From Chloroflexi bacterium CFX6 (GTDB taxonomy: Bacteria > Chloroflexota > Anaerolineae > Anaerolineales > Villigracilaceae): 38,067 nucleotides of DNA. The DNA lies in contig SZPG01000024.1 in the NCBI GenBank assembly GCA_030263595.1, positions 1 through 38,067 on the forward strand, written 5' to 3'. Under the pieces are notes generated by a model that saw only the letters and a program-made list of their open reading frames with translations, had not been told where the DNA came from and did no database searches. A program made the position numbers and the translations under genes. Shown in pieces: positions 16,792-24,202 of this stretch. Position 1 is the first letter of the stretch. Every line of letters starts with the position of its first letter.

Positions 16792-19383
16792 ATGAAAGCA
16801 AAGTGGTTCAGTGTGTTGTCGGTCGTGATCATTCTCGTTCTCGCGATCGTGCCTGTTGTAGGGGCGTCGGATGGCGTAACCAAGGTGGAACCACTCGTCC
16901 CGGTTCCATCTGCTGAAACAGGCGAAATGGTGGACGAAACCCCGCACACGTGGTTCGTCGAGTTCGCCAGCAAACCTCTTGCGGATGGCGGCACGGTGAC
17001 CCAGACCAATGCCGACAAAAGTAAATTCAGCGCAGCGGCCGCGGCAAGCGGGATCGAATATACCGAGCGGTTCGCATTCAACAATTTGTGGAACGGCGTT
17101 TCCATCAACGTCAACCCCGCAGATGTCAACAAATTGAAGACTCTCCCAGGCGTGGTGGCTGTCTATCCTGTGGTGAAGATCTCCATCCCTGAAACGACCA
17201 CCAGCCCCAGCCCCGAACTATTCACCGCCATTCAGATGACCGGTGCCGACATCGCCCAGAACGAATTGGGTTACACCGGCGCAGGCGTTCGAGTGGCTGT
17301 CATGGATACCGGCGTTGACTACGACCATCCTGACCTGGGTGGTTGTTTTGGTCCCGGGTGCCGCGTGGCATTCGGTTACGACCTGGTTGGGGATGATTAC
17401 AATGCGGATGACACGTCTCCTTCCTACAACCCCATTCCATCCCCCGATCCCCTTCCCGATGACTGCAACGGTCACGGCACGCACGTGGCTGGCATTGTCG
17501 GCGCGAATGGGCAGGTGGTTGGCGTGGCTCCCGGCGTCACCTTCGGCGCATATCGCGTCTTCGGTTGCTCAGGCTCCACCGAATCCGACATTATGATCGC
17601 CGCCATGGAAATGGCGCTCAAGGACAAGATGCAGGTGCTCAATATGAGCATCGGTTCCGCCTTCACCTGGCCCCAGTACCCAACCGCTGTTGCGGCTGAC
17701 CGTCTCGTCAAGAAGGGCATGGTGGTTGTAGCCTCGATCGGCAACAGCGGCGCCAATGGTCTGTATTCGGCTGGCGCGCCGGGCTTGGGCAAGGACGTGA
17801 TCGGCGTGGCTTCGTTCGACAATACCCACAATACAGCGCCGGTCTTTGAAGTCAACGGCAGGGACATTGGTTATTTCCCGATGTCCTTCTCGGGCCCTGT
17901 GCCGACCTCCGGCACGGAAGAGATCGTCTTCGTTGGGCAGGCATGCAATGTTGACCTCCCGCTTCTGGCAGATCCGACTGGCAAGGTTGCCCTGGCGGTT
18001 CGCGGCGCATGTTCCTTCAATGAAAAAGCCACCAACGCGATCAACGCCGGCGCCACCGCGGTGGTCATTCACAACAATGCGCCCGGCAACTTCAGCGGCA
18101 CGCTGGGTTCGCAGATTGGCGATGGAAGCATACCCGTGGTGAGCATATCGCAGGAGGATGGAATGTTCATCCGGGGGCAAGCCGCCCCGGTTATGATGAC
18201 CTGGACCGACAGGCTCGGCTCCTTCCTCAGCCCGAACGGAGGCTTGATCTCTTCGTTCAGTTCCTACGGTTTGGCTCCCGACCTGAGCCTGAAACCTGAC
18301 ATCGGCGCGCCCGGTGGGAACATCTACTCCACTTATCCGCTGGAAGAGGGCGGCTACGCCACGCTCGGCGGCACATCCATGTCGTCCCCGCACGTTGCCG
18401 GCGCGGTGGCTCTGCTTCTTGAAGCCAAGCCGAAGACAAAGGCAAGGGATGTGCGCGCTATCCTCCAGAACAGCGCCGACCCGAAGCCGTGGTGGGGGAA
18501 TCCAGCCCTGGGCTTCCTCGATAACGTCCACCGTCAGGGCGCGGGCATGCTGGATGTTGACGACGCCATCAAAGCGACCACGGTCATCACTCCGGGAAAG
18601 ATCGCAACCGGGGAGTATTGGGAGGTCATGGATCCGTACGTCGCGGTGCTTGACATCAAGAACAACAGCAAAAAACCCGTAACCTACGACATCACCTATG
18701 TCAATGCCCTGTCAACAGGCGACGTGATCACACCGACTTTCTGGCTGTCGGATGCCTACGTGGAATTCAGCGAAACGACCATCACGGTGCCGCAGTACAA
18801 CAAATACACCATCGAGGCGTACATTCACGCCGCGACGGGGCCCGTCAACGGGATCTACGGCGGATATATTGTCTTCACGCCTCGCGACGGCGGGCAGGTC
18901 TACCGCGTGCCGTACGCCGGCTTCGTGGGCGATTACCAGGGCATCCAGGCTTTGACGCCGACGCCCAACGGATTCCCGTGGTTGGCGATCAGTCAGGGAG
19001 GCTTGTTCTACGGTCCCGTAACCGGCCCGGCTGACTGGGTGTATAGCATGGTTGGCGAGGATATTCCCTACATCCTGGCTCACTTCGATCATCAGGTCGA
19101 ACTGGTGCATATCCACATCTTCAAAGCCGACGGCACGCCAGTTCACCCGAAGCATAATTTTGCCTATGCCGAGAAATACTTCCCGCGCAACTCCACCACC
19201 ACAAGTTTCTTCGCCTTCCCATGGGACGGCACCCGCCGCAGTGAGAATGGCAAGATTGTGAAGGAATTGCCGGATGGGCAGTACTATCTGGAATTGGAGG
19301 TTCTCAAGGCTGGCGGCGACCCGGGCAACCCCGATCACTGGGAAACCTGGAATTCGCCCATCATTGAGATTGATCGCCCATAA
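16792..19383 (+). CDS. Secreted subtilisin-like serine protease (S8) with PA domain
   Basis: This is an 863-aa protein. It has a signal peptide to about residue 25, then an I9-type propeptide (about 45-130, TWFVEFASKPLADGG). The S8 catalytic domain has Asp172 (VMDTGVDYDHPDLGG), His228 (NGHGTHVAG) and Ser529 (GGTSMSSPHVAGA). A PA domain is inserted between His and Ser (about 375-470, VALAVRGACSFNEKATNAINAGA). The ~250-residue C-terminal part is an Fn3-like beta-sandwich region as in Vpr/lactocepin-type subtilases. All catalytic residues are present, so an active extracellular protease is expected. AGAGGAG precedes the ATG. Expression is under the c-di-GMP-I riboswitch at 16601, and the unit ends in the terminator at 19412. 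Confidence 0.95.
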   Translation: MKAKWFSVLSVVIILVLAIVPVVGASDGVTKVEPLVPVPSAETGEMVDETPHTWFVEFASKPLADGGTVTQTNADKSKFSAAAAASGIEYTERFAFNNLWNGVSINVNPADVNKLKTLPGVVAVYPVVKISIPETTTSPSPELFTAIQMTGADIAQNELGYTGAGVRVAVMDTGVDYDHPDLGGCFGPGCRVAFGYDLVGDDYNADDTSPSYNPIPSPDPLPDDCNGHGTHVAGIVGANGQVVGVAPGVTFGAYRVFGCSGSTESDIMIAAMEMALKDKMQVLNMSIGSAFTWPQYPTAVAADRLVKKGMVVVASIGNSGANGLYSAGAPGLGKDVIGVASFDNTHNTAPVFEVNGRDIGYFPMSFSGPVPTSGTEEIVFVGQACNVDLPLLADPTGKVALAVRGACSFNEKATNAINAGATAVVIHNNAPGNFSGTLGSQIGDGSIPVVSISQEDGMFIRGQAAPVMMTWTDRLGSFLSPNGGLISSFSSYGLAPDLSLKPDIGAPGGNIYSTYPLEEGGYATLGGTSMSSPHVAGAVALLLEAKPKTKARDVRAILQNSADPKPWWGNPALGFLDNVHRQGAGMLDVDDAIKATTVITPGKIATGEYWEVMDPYVAVLDIKNNSKKPVTYDITYVNALSTGDVITPTFWLSDAYVEFSETTITVPQYNKYTIEAYIHAATGPVNGIYGGYIVFTPRDGGQVYRVPYAGFVGDYQGIQALTPTPNGFPWLAISQGGLFYGPVTGPADWVYSMVGEDIPYILAHFDHQVELVHIHIFKADGTPVHPKHNFAYAEKYFPRNSTTTSFFAFPWDGTRRSENGKIVKELPDGQYYLELEVLKAGGDPGNPDHWETWNSPIIEIDRP

Positions 19384-19411
19384 CCACCCATCCCGCTCTT
19401 TCATGACAACC

Positions 19412-19443
19412 GGCTGGCAGGATCTCTCCTGCCAGCCTTTTTT
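19412..19443 (+). terminator. Intrinsic terminator after the subtilase gene
   Basis: A perfect 11-bp stem (GGCTGGCAGGA / TCCTGCCAGCC) with a TCTC loop is followed by six T. Confidence 0.93.
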
Positions 19444-19465
19444 CTACACCCTAACCCGGACAAAC

Positions 19466-19534
19466 CGAAACCCCTGGGTCGAGCCTGCCGAAACCCCTGG
19501 GTTGAGCCTGTCGAAACCCCTGGGTCGAGCCTGT
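19466..19534. repeat. Three tandem copies of a 23-bp repeat
   Basis: Units at 19466-19488, 19489-19511 and 19512-19534 start CGAAACCCCTGGGT and end GAGCCTGC or GAGCCTGT, with only two variable positions. The core GGTTGAGCCTGTCGAAA recurs with one change on the other strand at 32428-32446, which marks it as a dispersed repeat. Confidence 0.85.
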
Positions 19535-19555
19535 CGAGACCAAAAAGGGTCTGAA

Positions 19556-19621
19556 CCACTGGGACACGGAGCCACCGAGACGCTGAGAATTAAAAAACTC
19601 CGTGACTCAGTGTCTCAGCGG
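19556..19621. repeat. 8-bp-period array with complementary arms around an A-rich loop
   Basis: The left arm has four 8-mers (CCACTGGG, ACACGGAG, CCACCGAG, ACGCTGAG). The loop is AATTAAAAAA (19588-19597). The right arm has three 8-mers (CTCCGTGA, CTCAGTGT, CTCAGCGG). Pairing is possible in several registers, including interlocked CACGGAG/CTCCGTG and CGCTGAG/CTCAGCG (pseudoknot order). The remaining gap to 19741 shows nothing I can name. Confidence 0.7.
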
Positions 19622-19741
19622 TTGGAGAAAATTCTTGCACAACACCTGCCCTGGCGAGCGGCGCCGGGGAAAACAAGAATTTCATTGATAAGGTACTTTT
19701 ATCGAGCGGATGTACGGCGGCAAATTTTTCGATGGAACATT

Positions 19742-20263
19742 TTATCGGTCCGGGAGGGAGTCCAGTGGGAGGGGGAAAGGATATTCGCAATAGATCACCA
19801 ATCCCCTTTTGTCCGTATGGTATTCGAACGTTGTATCCCGGTTTTGCAGGCGGATCAGGTAGCCGGGGGTGAGCGCCTGTGTATAGAACGAACCGGGGTT
19901 TGGGCATCCGAGGCTGGAATCGGGCCAGGTCACTTCGGTCGCTTCCTTGAAGTGGATTTGATCCTCTGATACGGATAATCGTTTTGCCAGATCTTGAACG
20001 GCTGTTTCGATCAGTTTTTGGAGTTCCGGGTCGGAGGGCTTGGGCATGGCGTCTCCCTGGGTGGGTGAATCAGGCGTAGGCGTGGAAAGAGGCGGGACTT
20101 CGACCGGCTGGGTGGCGTTGGGGGATGTGTTTTCGGATGGGACGGCCGGCTCGTTCATGGAGGGCGGGGATTGCGGTTCCCCCGGCGCCTGGCTCCCGCC
20201 CTGACTGCAGCCCGCCAAAGCCATCGCCAAAAGTACGATCAACGAAATCCATCGGGTTTTCAT
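19742..20263 (-). CDS. Lipoprotein, conserved C-terminal domain of unknown function
   Basis: This is a 173-aa protein. The signal peptide MKTRWISLIVLLAMALAGC ends in the lipobox L-A-G-C. A Pro/Ser/Thr-rich linker covers about residues 20-75. A compact C-terminal domain follows, with DLAKRLSVSEDQIHFKEATE, VTWPDSSLGCPNPGSFYTQ and LTPGYLIRLQ...FEYHTDKRG. I recall this WPDSSLGCP...TPGY pattern from small secreted proteins of other bacteria, but no function is known to me. AAGGAG lies before the ATG. It lies between riboswitch units 1 and 2 but on the opposite strand, so it is not part of either unit. Confidence 0.75.
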   Translation of the reverse strand: MKTRWISLIVLLAMALAGCSQGGSQAPGEPQSPPSMNEPAVPSENTSPNATQPVEVPPLSTPTPDSPTQGDAMPKPSDPELQKLIETAVQDLAKRLSVSEDQIHFKEATEVTWPDSSLGCPNPGSFYTQALTPGYLIRLQNRDTTFEYHTDKRGLVIYCEYPFPLPLDSLPDR

Positions 20264-20384
20264 ACGATCTCCTTTACGCGTCGGACATTTCTTTCAGGAC
20301 GGCGGGCGCGCACTAAAGGTTCCCCAATTCTCGAAGAAATCCCTCTTTTTGGAGTTGCCCACATTGGCGAATATTACATGGGTA

Positions 20385-20412
20385 TTGAAATGTCGGACGG
20401 GATGATTATAAT
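20385..20412 (+). promoter_or_regulatory. Promoter of riboswitch unit 2
   Basis: TTGAAA (20385-20390), a 16-bp spacer and TATAAT (20407-20412). The predicted start falls at the aptamer 5' end near 20419. Confidence 0.75.
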
Positions 20413-20418
20413 GATTAT

Positions 20419-20498
20419 GTCGAAAAGGCAAACCCGCCGCAAGACGGGGGCGCAAAGTCATGGATCCCGCTCCTGGCGGGACCGCCAGACCGCCGAAA
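20419..20498 (+). promoter_or_regulatory. Cyclic di-GMP-I (GEMM-I) riboswitch, copy 2
   Basis: AAAAGGCAAACC, a GCAA-capped stem (CCCGCC/GACGGG, one mismatch), GCGCAAAGTCATGGATC, a second stem (CCCGC/GCGGG) and GCCAGACCGCCGA. Compared with copies 1 and 3, stem and loop bases vary while the conserved core is kept. It controls the BNR/sialidase-like gene. Confidence 0.9.
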
Positions 20499-20522
20499 GA
20501 TACCTCCGGCGGTTGTTTTTTT
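20489..20522 (+). terminator. Riboswitch expression-platform terminator, unit 2
   Basis: ACCGCCG (20489-20495) pairs with CGGCGGT (20507-20513), followed by TG and seven T. Its loop contains ACCTCC (20502-20507), which is complementary to the orphan GGAGGT at 20526-20531, so the two could also pair. Confidence 0.9.
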
Positions 20523-20523
20523 C

Positions 20524-20531
20524 AAGGAGGT
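20524..20531 (+). promoter_or_regulatory. Orphan Shine-Dalgarno-like element, unit 2
   Basis: AAGGAGGT follows the terminator directly, 79 nt before the true start at 20611. An in-frame GTG at 20530 overlaps the element itself, so it is not a credible start. Confidence 0.5.
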
Positions 20532-20610
20532 GAATCGAAAAAAAAGACAAAACTTGTTGCCATGTCGTATCCAACCTGATGTAGTTCTAGCCATGAGAGG
20601 AGAGATGGTT

Positions 20611-22341
20611 ATGAAAACAAAATGGTTTAGCATATTTTTGGTGATCGCGATCATGGCGATTGCCATTGTGCCAAGCGCAGGCGCCGCGCCGCCTCAACAG
20701 ATCGAGATTCCGGTGAAGCCCAAGCCCAACGTGATGCACTGGCGTTCGGGCATCGTGGAGGAGCCGTTGTTCTTCACTCCCCAGGGTGATTTCCGCCCAG
20801 CCGCCAGCCAGTCGCCGGGACACAACATCCTGGTCAACCAGGATTTCAACTTCCGCGCGCAAAATGAGACTTCCATCGCGGTGAATCCCAACAATCCACA
20901 ACACCTCGTTGCCGGTTACAACGATTACCGCGCTGGTTGGCCCATCGGCGGAGGCTTCTCCACGTCGTTCGACGGCGGTAAGACGTGGCACGACGGTTTG
21001 ATCACCTTCCCTGCCCTGGTCACTGTGGAAGGCATCGTCGAGCCTCCGGTCGGCACGGGCGATCCAGCGGTCGCATTTGCCAACGATGGCGCTGTCTACC
21101 AGACCTCGATCGGTTTCAGCGCGACCTGGTGCGAGAACGGCGTCTTCGCCTATCGTTCGGATGATGGAGGCTTGAGTTGGTTCCGCCCGGTCGTTGCCAC
21201 CGGTCGCGGGACTGTGGATTACTGGCCCTATGCGACCGACTGCTCCGTTTTCCTGGATAAGGAGTTTATGACCGTGGACACGAGCGGAGGACCGCACGAC
21301 GGCCGCATCTACGTTACTTACACACGCTTCCTCTTCGAAGGCGGGGCTGCGTACTACGAATCCCCCATCTACCTTGCCTACTCTGACGATAAAGCCGAGA
21401 GTTGGATGGTGGTCGGCGAGATCAACGGCGCATCAGCCGACCTGTGTGAATACCAGGAGGACGTCACAGGCGGAGCGGGAGCCGGCGCCACAGGACCGGA
21501 TGCCACCTCCTACGATTGCGACGAGAACCAGTTCTCCTACCCGGTGGTCGGTTCGGATGGGACATTGTACGTCCATTTCTTCAACGAGCAGAACGAAAGC
21601 GAATGGACGGGCGGCGGTTTTGACGGTTCCGGCGCGTTCGAGTTCGACAACCAGATCCTGGTGGTCCAGGTTGACCCGGATACCTTTGCCGTGACAGGAC
21701 CCTATCAGGTCAGCATGGTGACGGACGGGTTGACCAACTATCCGTTCTCGCCTTTCAACGGCCGTCAGACCGTTTGCAACGGCGGCTGGCGGTTGAATGC
21801 GGCCGGGACGATTAGCGTCGGTCCCAGCGACGAACTGTACGTTGTGTGGGCGGACAATCGCAACGGCGATGAATTTGCCTATCCCACCTTCGTCAGCGCG
21901 TCAGACGGTTCCTGCCCCGGACCCGAACAGACCAGCACCGACGTGTTCATCAGCAAGTCCACCGACGGTGGAATGACCTGGTCAGCCCCCATGAGGATCT
22001 CAAAGGATCCCGCGAATTTCGACAACTGGTTCCCGTGGGTGGCGGTCGGCGACAATGGCTGGGTGTGGGTGGTTTACTATGACCGCCGTATCAGCGGCAA
22101 TAACAACCTGACCGATGCCTGGGTGGCTCTTTCCAGGAACGGCGGGCAGACGTGGAAGGAGTACCGCGTTTCGGAAAAGTCGTCGAACTTCTTCAACGGC
22201 TTCTTCGGAACCCCGTCCTTCATCGGCGACTACAACGGCATTGCGGCGGCGGGGAACAAGGCTTATCCCTTCTGGACCGATTCCCGCATGGACGGCGATA
22301 CCGACGTGTTCATTGATGTCCTCCAGCCGGGAGGAAAATAA
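20611..22341 (+). CDS. Secreted BNR/sialidase-like beta-propeller protein
   Basis: This is a 576-aa protein. Its signal peptide begins MKTKWFSIFLVIAIMAIAIV, closely like that of the subtilase. Asp-box motifs are STSFDGGKTWHDG, YRSDDGGLSWFRP, SKSTDGGMTWSAP and SRNGGQTWKEY, set in a six-bladed sialidase-type propeller. ETSIAVNPNNPQHLVAGYND near the start is typical of secreted 'exo-alpha-sialidase' annotations. I cannot confirm the Arg triad, so it may be a glycan-binding protein or a glycosidase. Start 20611 is preferred because it aligns with the subtilase start and has GAGAGGAG upstream; 20605 is an alternative. It is regulated by riboswitch copy 2 and ends in the terminator at 22369. Confidence 0.88.
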   Translation: MKTKWFSIFLVIAIMAIAIVPSAGAAPPQQIEIPVKPKPNVMHWRSGIVEEPLFFTPQGDFRPAASQSPGHNILVNQDFNFRAQNETSIAVNPNNPQHLVAGYNDYRAGWPIGGGFSTSFDGGKTWHDGLITFPALVTVEGIVEPPVGTGDPAVAFANDGAVYQTSIGFSATWCENGVFAYRSDDGGLSWFRPVVATGRGTVDYWPYATDCSVFLDKEFMTVDTSGGPHDGRIYVTYTRFLFEGGAAYYESPIYLAYSDDKAESWMVVGEINGASADLCEYQEDVTGGAGAGATGPDATSYDCDENQFSYPVVGSDGTLYVHFFNEQNESEWTGGGFDGSGAFEFDNQILVVQVDPDTFAVTGPYQVSMVTDGLTNYPFSPFNGRQTVCNGGWRLNAAGTISVGPSDELYVVWADNRNGDEFAYPTFVSASDGSCPGPEQTSTDVFISKSTDGGMTWSAPMRISKDPANFDNWFPWVAVGDNGWVWVVYYDRRISGNNNLTDAWVALSRNGGQTWKEYRVSEKSSNFFNGFFGTPSFIGDYNGIAAAGNKAYPFWTDSRMDGDTDVFIDVLQPGGK

Positions 22342-22368
22342 TCCCGGGTCGGAGTCTGTTCAATTCAC

Positions 22369-22402
22369 TGGAGGCGCTCGACCAGAGCGCCTCCAATTTT
22401 TT
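22369..22402 (+). terminator. Intrinsic terminator after the BNR gene
   Basis: An 11-bp stem (TGGAGGCGCTC / GAGCGCCTCCA) with a 5-nt loop is followed by A and six T. Confidence 0.93.
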
Positions 22403-22442
22403 CGGGCGCGATGCGGTGTAACCTTTTGATGCGTCCGAATTC

Positions 22443-22471
22443 TTGATTTTTTTTATTTTTTGTACTATATA
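22443..22471 (+). promoter_or_regulatory. Promoter of riboswitch unit 3
   Basis: TTGATT (22443-22448), a 17-bp spacer and TATATA (22466-22471). It is placed relative to the aptamer as in the other two units. Confidence 0.65.
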
Positions 22472-22477
22472 ACCATC

Positions 22478-22557
22478 ATCGAAAAGGCAAACCCGTCGCG
22501 AGGCGGGGACGCAAAGTCATGGATCCCGCCGCTGACGGGACCGCCAGACCGCCGAAG
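22478..22557 (+). promoter_or_regulatory. Cyclic di-GMP-I (GEMM-I) riboswitch, copy 3
   Basis: AAAAGGCAAACC, a GCGA-capped stem (CCCGTC/GGCGGG), GGGACGCAAAGTCATGGATC, a second stem (CCCG/CGGG) and GCCAGACCGCCGA. It controls the trypsin-like protease gene. Confidence 0.9.
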
Positions 22558-22575
22558 TTTATGTTCGGCGTTTTT
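22550..22575 (+). terminator. Riboswitch expression-platform terminator, unit 3
   Basis: CGCCGAA (22550-22556) pairs with TTCGGCG (22564-22570), followed by five T. It overlaps the aptamer 3' end as in units 1 and 2. Confidence 0.85.
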
Positions 22576-22587
22576 CGTTAATGACCG

Positions 22588-22596
22588 AAAGGAGGT
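22588..22596 (+). promoter_or_regulatory. Orphan Shine-Dalgarno-like element, unit 3
   Basis: AAAGGAGGT, preceded by CCG, lies 70 nt before the start codon. It matches the Bacillus STAB-SD core GAAAGGAGG as I recall it. No plausible ORF starts after it. Confidence 0.5.
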
Positions 22597-22666
22597 TCCC
22601 CGCATAAATTTTCCAGAATATTCCGGTTATGCACGCATCTCAAAAAAACTCAAAGGAGAGAATAAA

Positions 22667-23479
22667 ATGCGTAACAAATATTTCTTCGTTCTTCTTTCGG
22701 TGATCGCGATTCTCGCGGTCGCGGTTTTCCCGGTCGGCGCTATCACCGACGGCGAACCGGATGGCGACGGTCATCCTTTTGTAGGGTTGATGGTCGCGCA
22801 GCTTGCAGATGGCACCCCGTTGTGGCGTTGTAGCGGTACCCTGCTTTCACCCACTCTCTTCCTGACAGCGGGACATTGTACCGAAGCGCCGGCCGCGCAT
22901 GTGGAGATTTGGTTCGACGCCGACGTGGAATCTGGCATTCCTGCAAATGGATATCCATTCACGGGCGAAGTCGGCGGTACGCCTTATACCCACCCGGATT
23001 ACAACCCCAATGCCTTCTTCGTCCGCGATGTGGGCCTAGTCGTGCTTGATGAACCTTATTACAGCCCCAATGGCGAATACGGCGAACTTCCGTCGCTCAA
23101 CCAGCTGGACGCGCTGAAGACCAAACGCGGTTTGCAGAACGTGACGTTCACCGCGGTCGGCTATGGGTTGCAGATGAGCTTCCCGGATGCCGCCTCGTGG
23201 AAGGAAAATAACGTTCGGGTTCGCATGGTGGCGCATCCCAAACTGAATCAGATCAACGTTCCCGGCTTCACCGGCGATTTTTCGATGCTCTTGTCGAACA
23301 ACGCCCACACCGGCGGCACCTGCTTCGGTGATTCGGGCGGTCCCAACTTCCTCGGCGACAGCAACGTGGTCGCAGGCGTGACCTCCTTCGGCATCAACGG
23401 CAACTGCGCCGGCACCGGCGGCGTCTTCCGCATGGATCGTTCCTGGTCGCTCGACTGGGTAGGCACGTTCCTCCCGTAA
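22667..23479 (+). CDS. Secreted trypsin-like serine protease (S1)
   Basis: This 270-aa protein has a signal peptide to about residue 25 (MRNKYFFVLLSVIAILAVAV), similar in style to those of the two other riboswitch-controlled proteins. The S1 triad is complete: His70 (LTAGHC), Asp121 (RDVGLVVLDEP) and Ser223 (CFGDSGGPNF). Cys55/Cys71 and Cys219 with a later Cys could form the usual disulfides. AAAGGAGAG precedes the ATG at 22667. A longer in-frame ORF from 22460 would translate the riboswitch and is rejected. Substrate specificity is not clear. It is the third secreted hydrolase under a c-di-GMP-I riboswitch. Confidence 0.93.
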   Translation: MRNKYFFVLLSVIAILAVAVFPVGAITDGEPDGDGHPFVGLMVAQLADGTPLWRCSGTLLSPTLFLTAGHCTEAPAAHVEIWFDADVESGIPANGYPFTGEVGGTPYTHPDYNPNAFFVRDVGLVVLDEPYYSPNGEYGELPSLNQLDALKTKRGLQNVTFTAVGYGLQMSFPDAASWKENNVRVRMVAHPKLNQINVPGFTGDFSMLLSNNAHTGGTCFGDSGGPNFLGDSNVVAGVTSFGINGNCAGTGGVFRMDRSWSLDWVGTFLP

Positions 23480-23508
23480 GACCAATAACAGGTGTTGACG
23501 TAATCAAG

Positions 23509-23540
23509 GACCGGGTCCCCCCTCTGGGGACCCGGTCTTT
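23509..23540 (+). terminator. Intrinsic terminator after the S1 protease gene
   Basis: A 12-bp perfect stem (GACCGGGTCCCC / GGGGACCCGGTC) with a 5-nt loop is followed by TTT. Confidence 0.85.
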
Positions 23541-23643
23541 CATGCGGGGATCTTCTTATACGTTTTCTACACGGCATTATCTCCCTTCTTACACTTCCAA
23601 AATAAACTGGTCGCAATTCAAAAACCGCTCAAGGAGATAAACC

Positions 23644-24048
23644 ATGACCTTCTATTTGCAATCCTTCCCTTACCGCCGCATCCAGCAGAGACCCCATCGC
23701 CGCGTCGACCACCGTTGGAATGGCGACGACCAGCAGGTGCTCGGTGTGAATATTCGCGAGGAGGACGAAGCCTTCATCCTTTCCGCGCTCGCGCCGGGTC
23801 TCACTGCCGAGGACCTGAACATTCAAGTATTGGACGACGTCGTCCGCATCGAGGGCGAATACCGGCAGGACGAGAACCAGTACCTCATGCGCGAACTGCC
23901 CTACGGCTCGTTCACGCGGACCTTGCGCCTGCCCGCCCCCATTGACGCGAACCGCGTCGAAGCGAAGATCGCGGACGGCATTCTGACGCTGACCCTGCCC
24001 AAGGCGGAATCCGCCCGACCGAAGAGGATCAAGATCAATTCCAGGTAG
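23644..24048 (+). CDS. Small heat shock protein Hsp20 / alpha-crystallin family
   Basis: This is a 134-aa protein. The alpha-crystallin domain spans about residues 35-130: VNIREEDEAFILSALAPGL, DLNIQVLDDVVRIEGEY, YGSFTRTLRLPAPID and the hallmark GILTLTLPKAE. It is an ATP-independent holdase that binds unfolding proteins in the cytoplasm. The N-terminal arm is short and Arg/His-rich. AAGGAG lies before the ATG. It has its own terminator at 24118. No CIRCE-like operator is seen in the 160-nt upstream gap. Confidence 0.93.
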   Translation: MTFYLQSFPYRRIQQRPHRRVDHRWNGDDQQVLGVNIREEDEAFILSALAPGLTAEDLNIQVLDDVVRIEGEYRQDENQYLMRELPYGSFTRTLRLPAPIDANRVEAKIADGILTLTLPKAESARPKRIKINSR

Positions 24049-24117
24049 GAAGCGTGTTTATGGGATCAGCCACATCACTGGCAAAACAGGAGCCATCTCC
24101 TTGATTCCAAATTTCCA

Positions 24118-24145
24118 GACCGCGCATCGGCGCGGTCTTTTGTTT
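24118..24145 (+). terminator. Intrinsic terminator after hsp20
   Basis: An 8-bp stem (GACCGCGC / GCGCGGTC) with an ATCG loop is followed by TTTTGTTT. Confidence 0.85.
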
Positions 24146-24202
24146 AAAAACGCGCCCGATCAACGTGTATAATTCGCTCATTCCCAACTTTGGAGTTTGA
24201 CA

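Noticed and set aside
20530..20610. GTG start at 20530 giving a longer N-terminus for the BNR protein
   Set aside because: The codon overlaps the AGGAGGT element itself and would put 27 polar residues before the signal peptide. The ATG at 20611 aligns with the subtilase start.
22460..22666. Extended ORF upstream of the S1 protease
   Set aside because: It translates the riboswitch and terminator; ATG 22667 has its own ribosome-binding site and starts the signal peptide.
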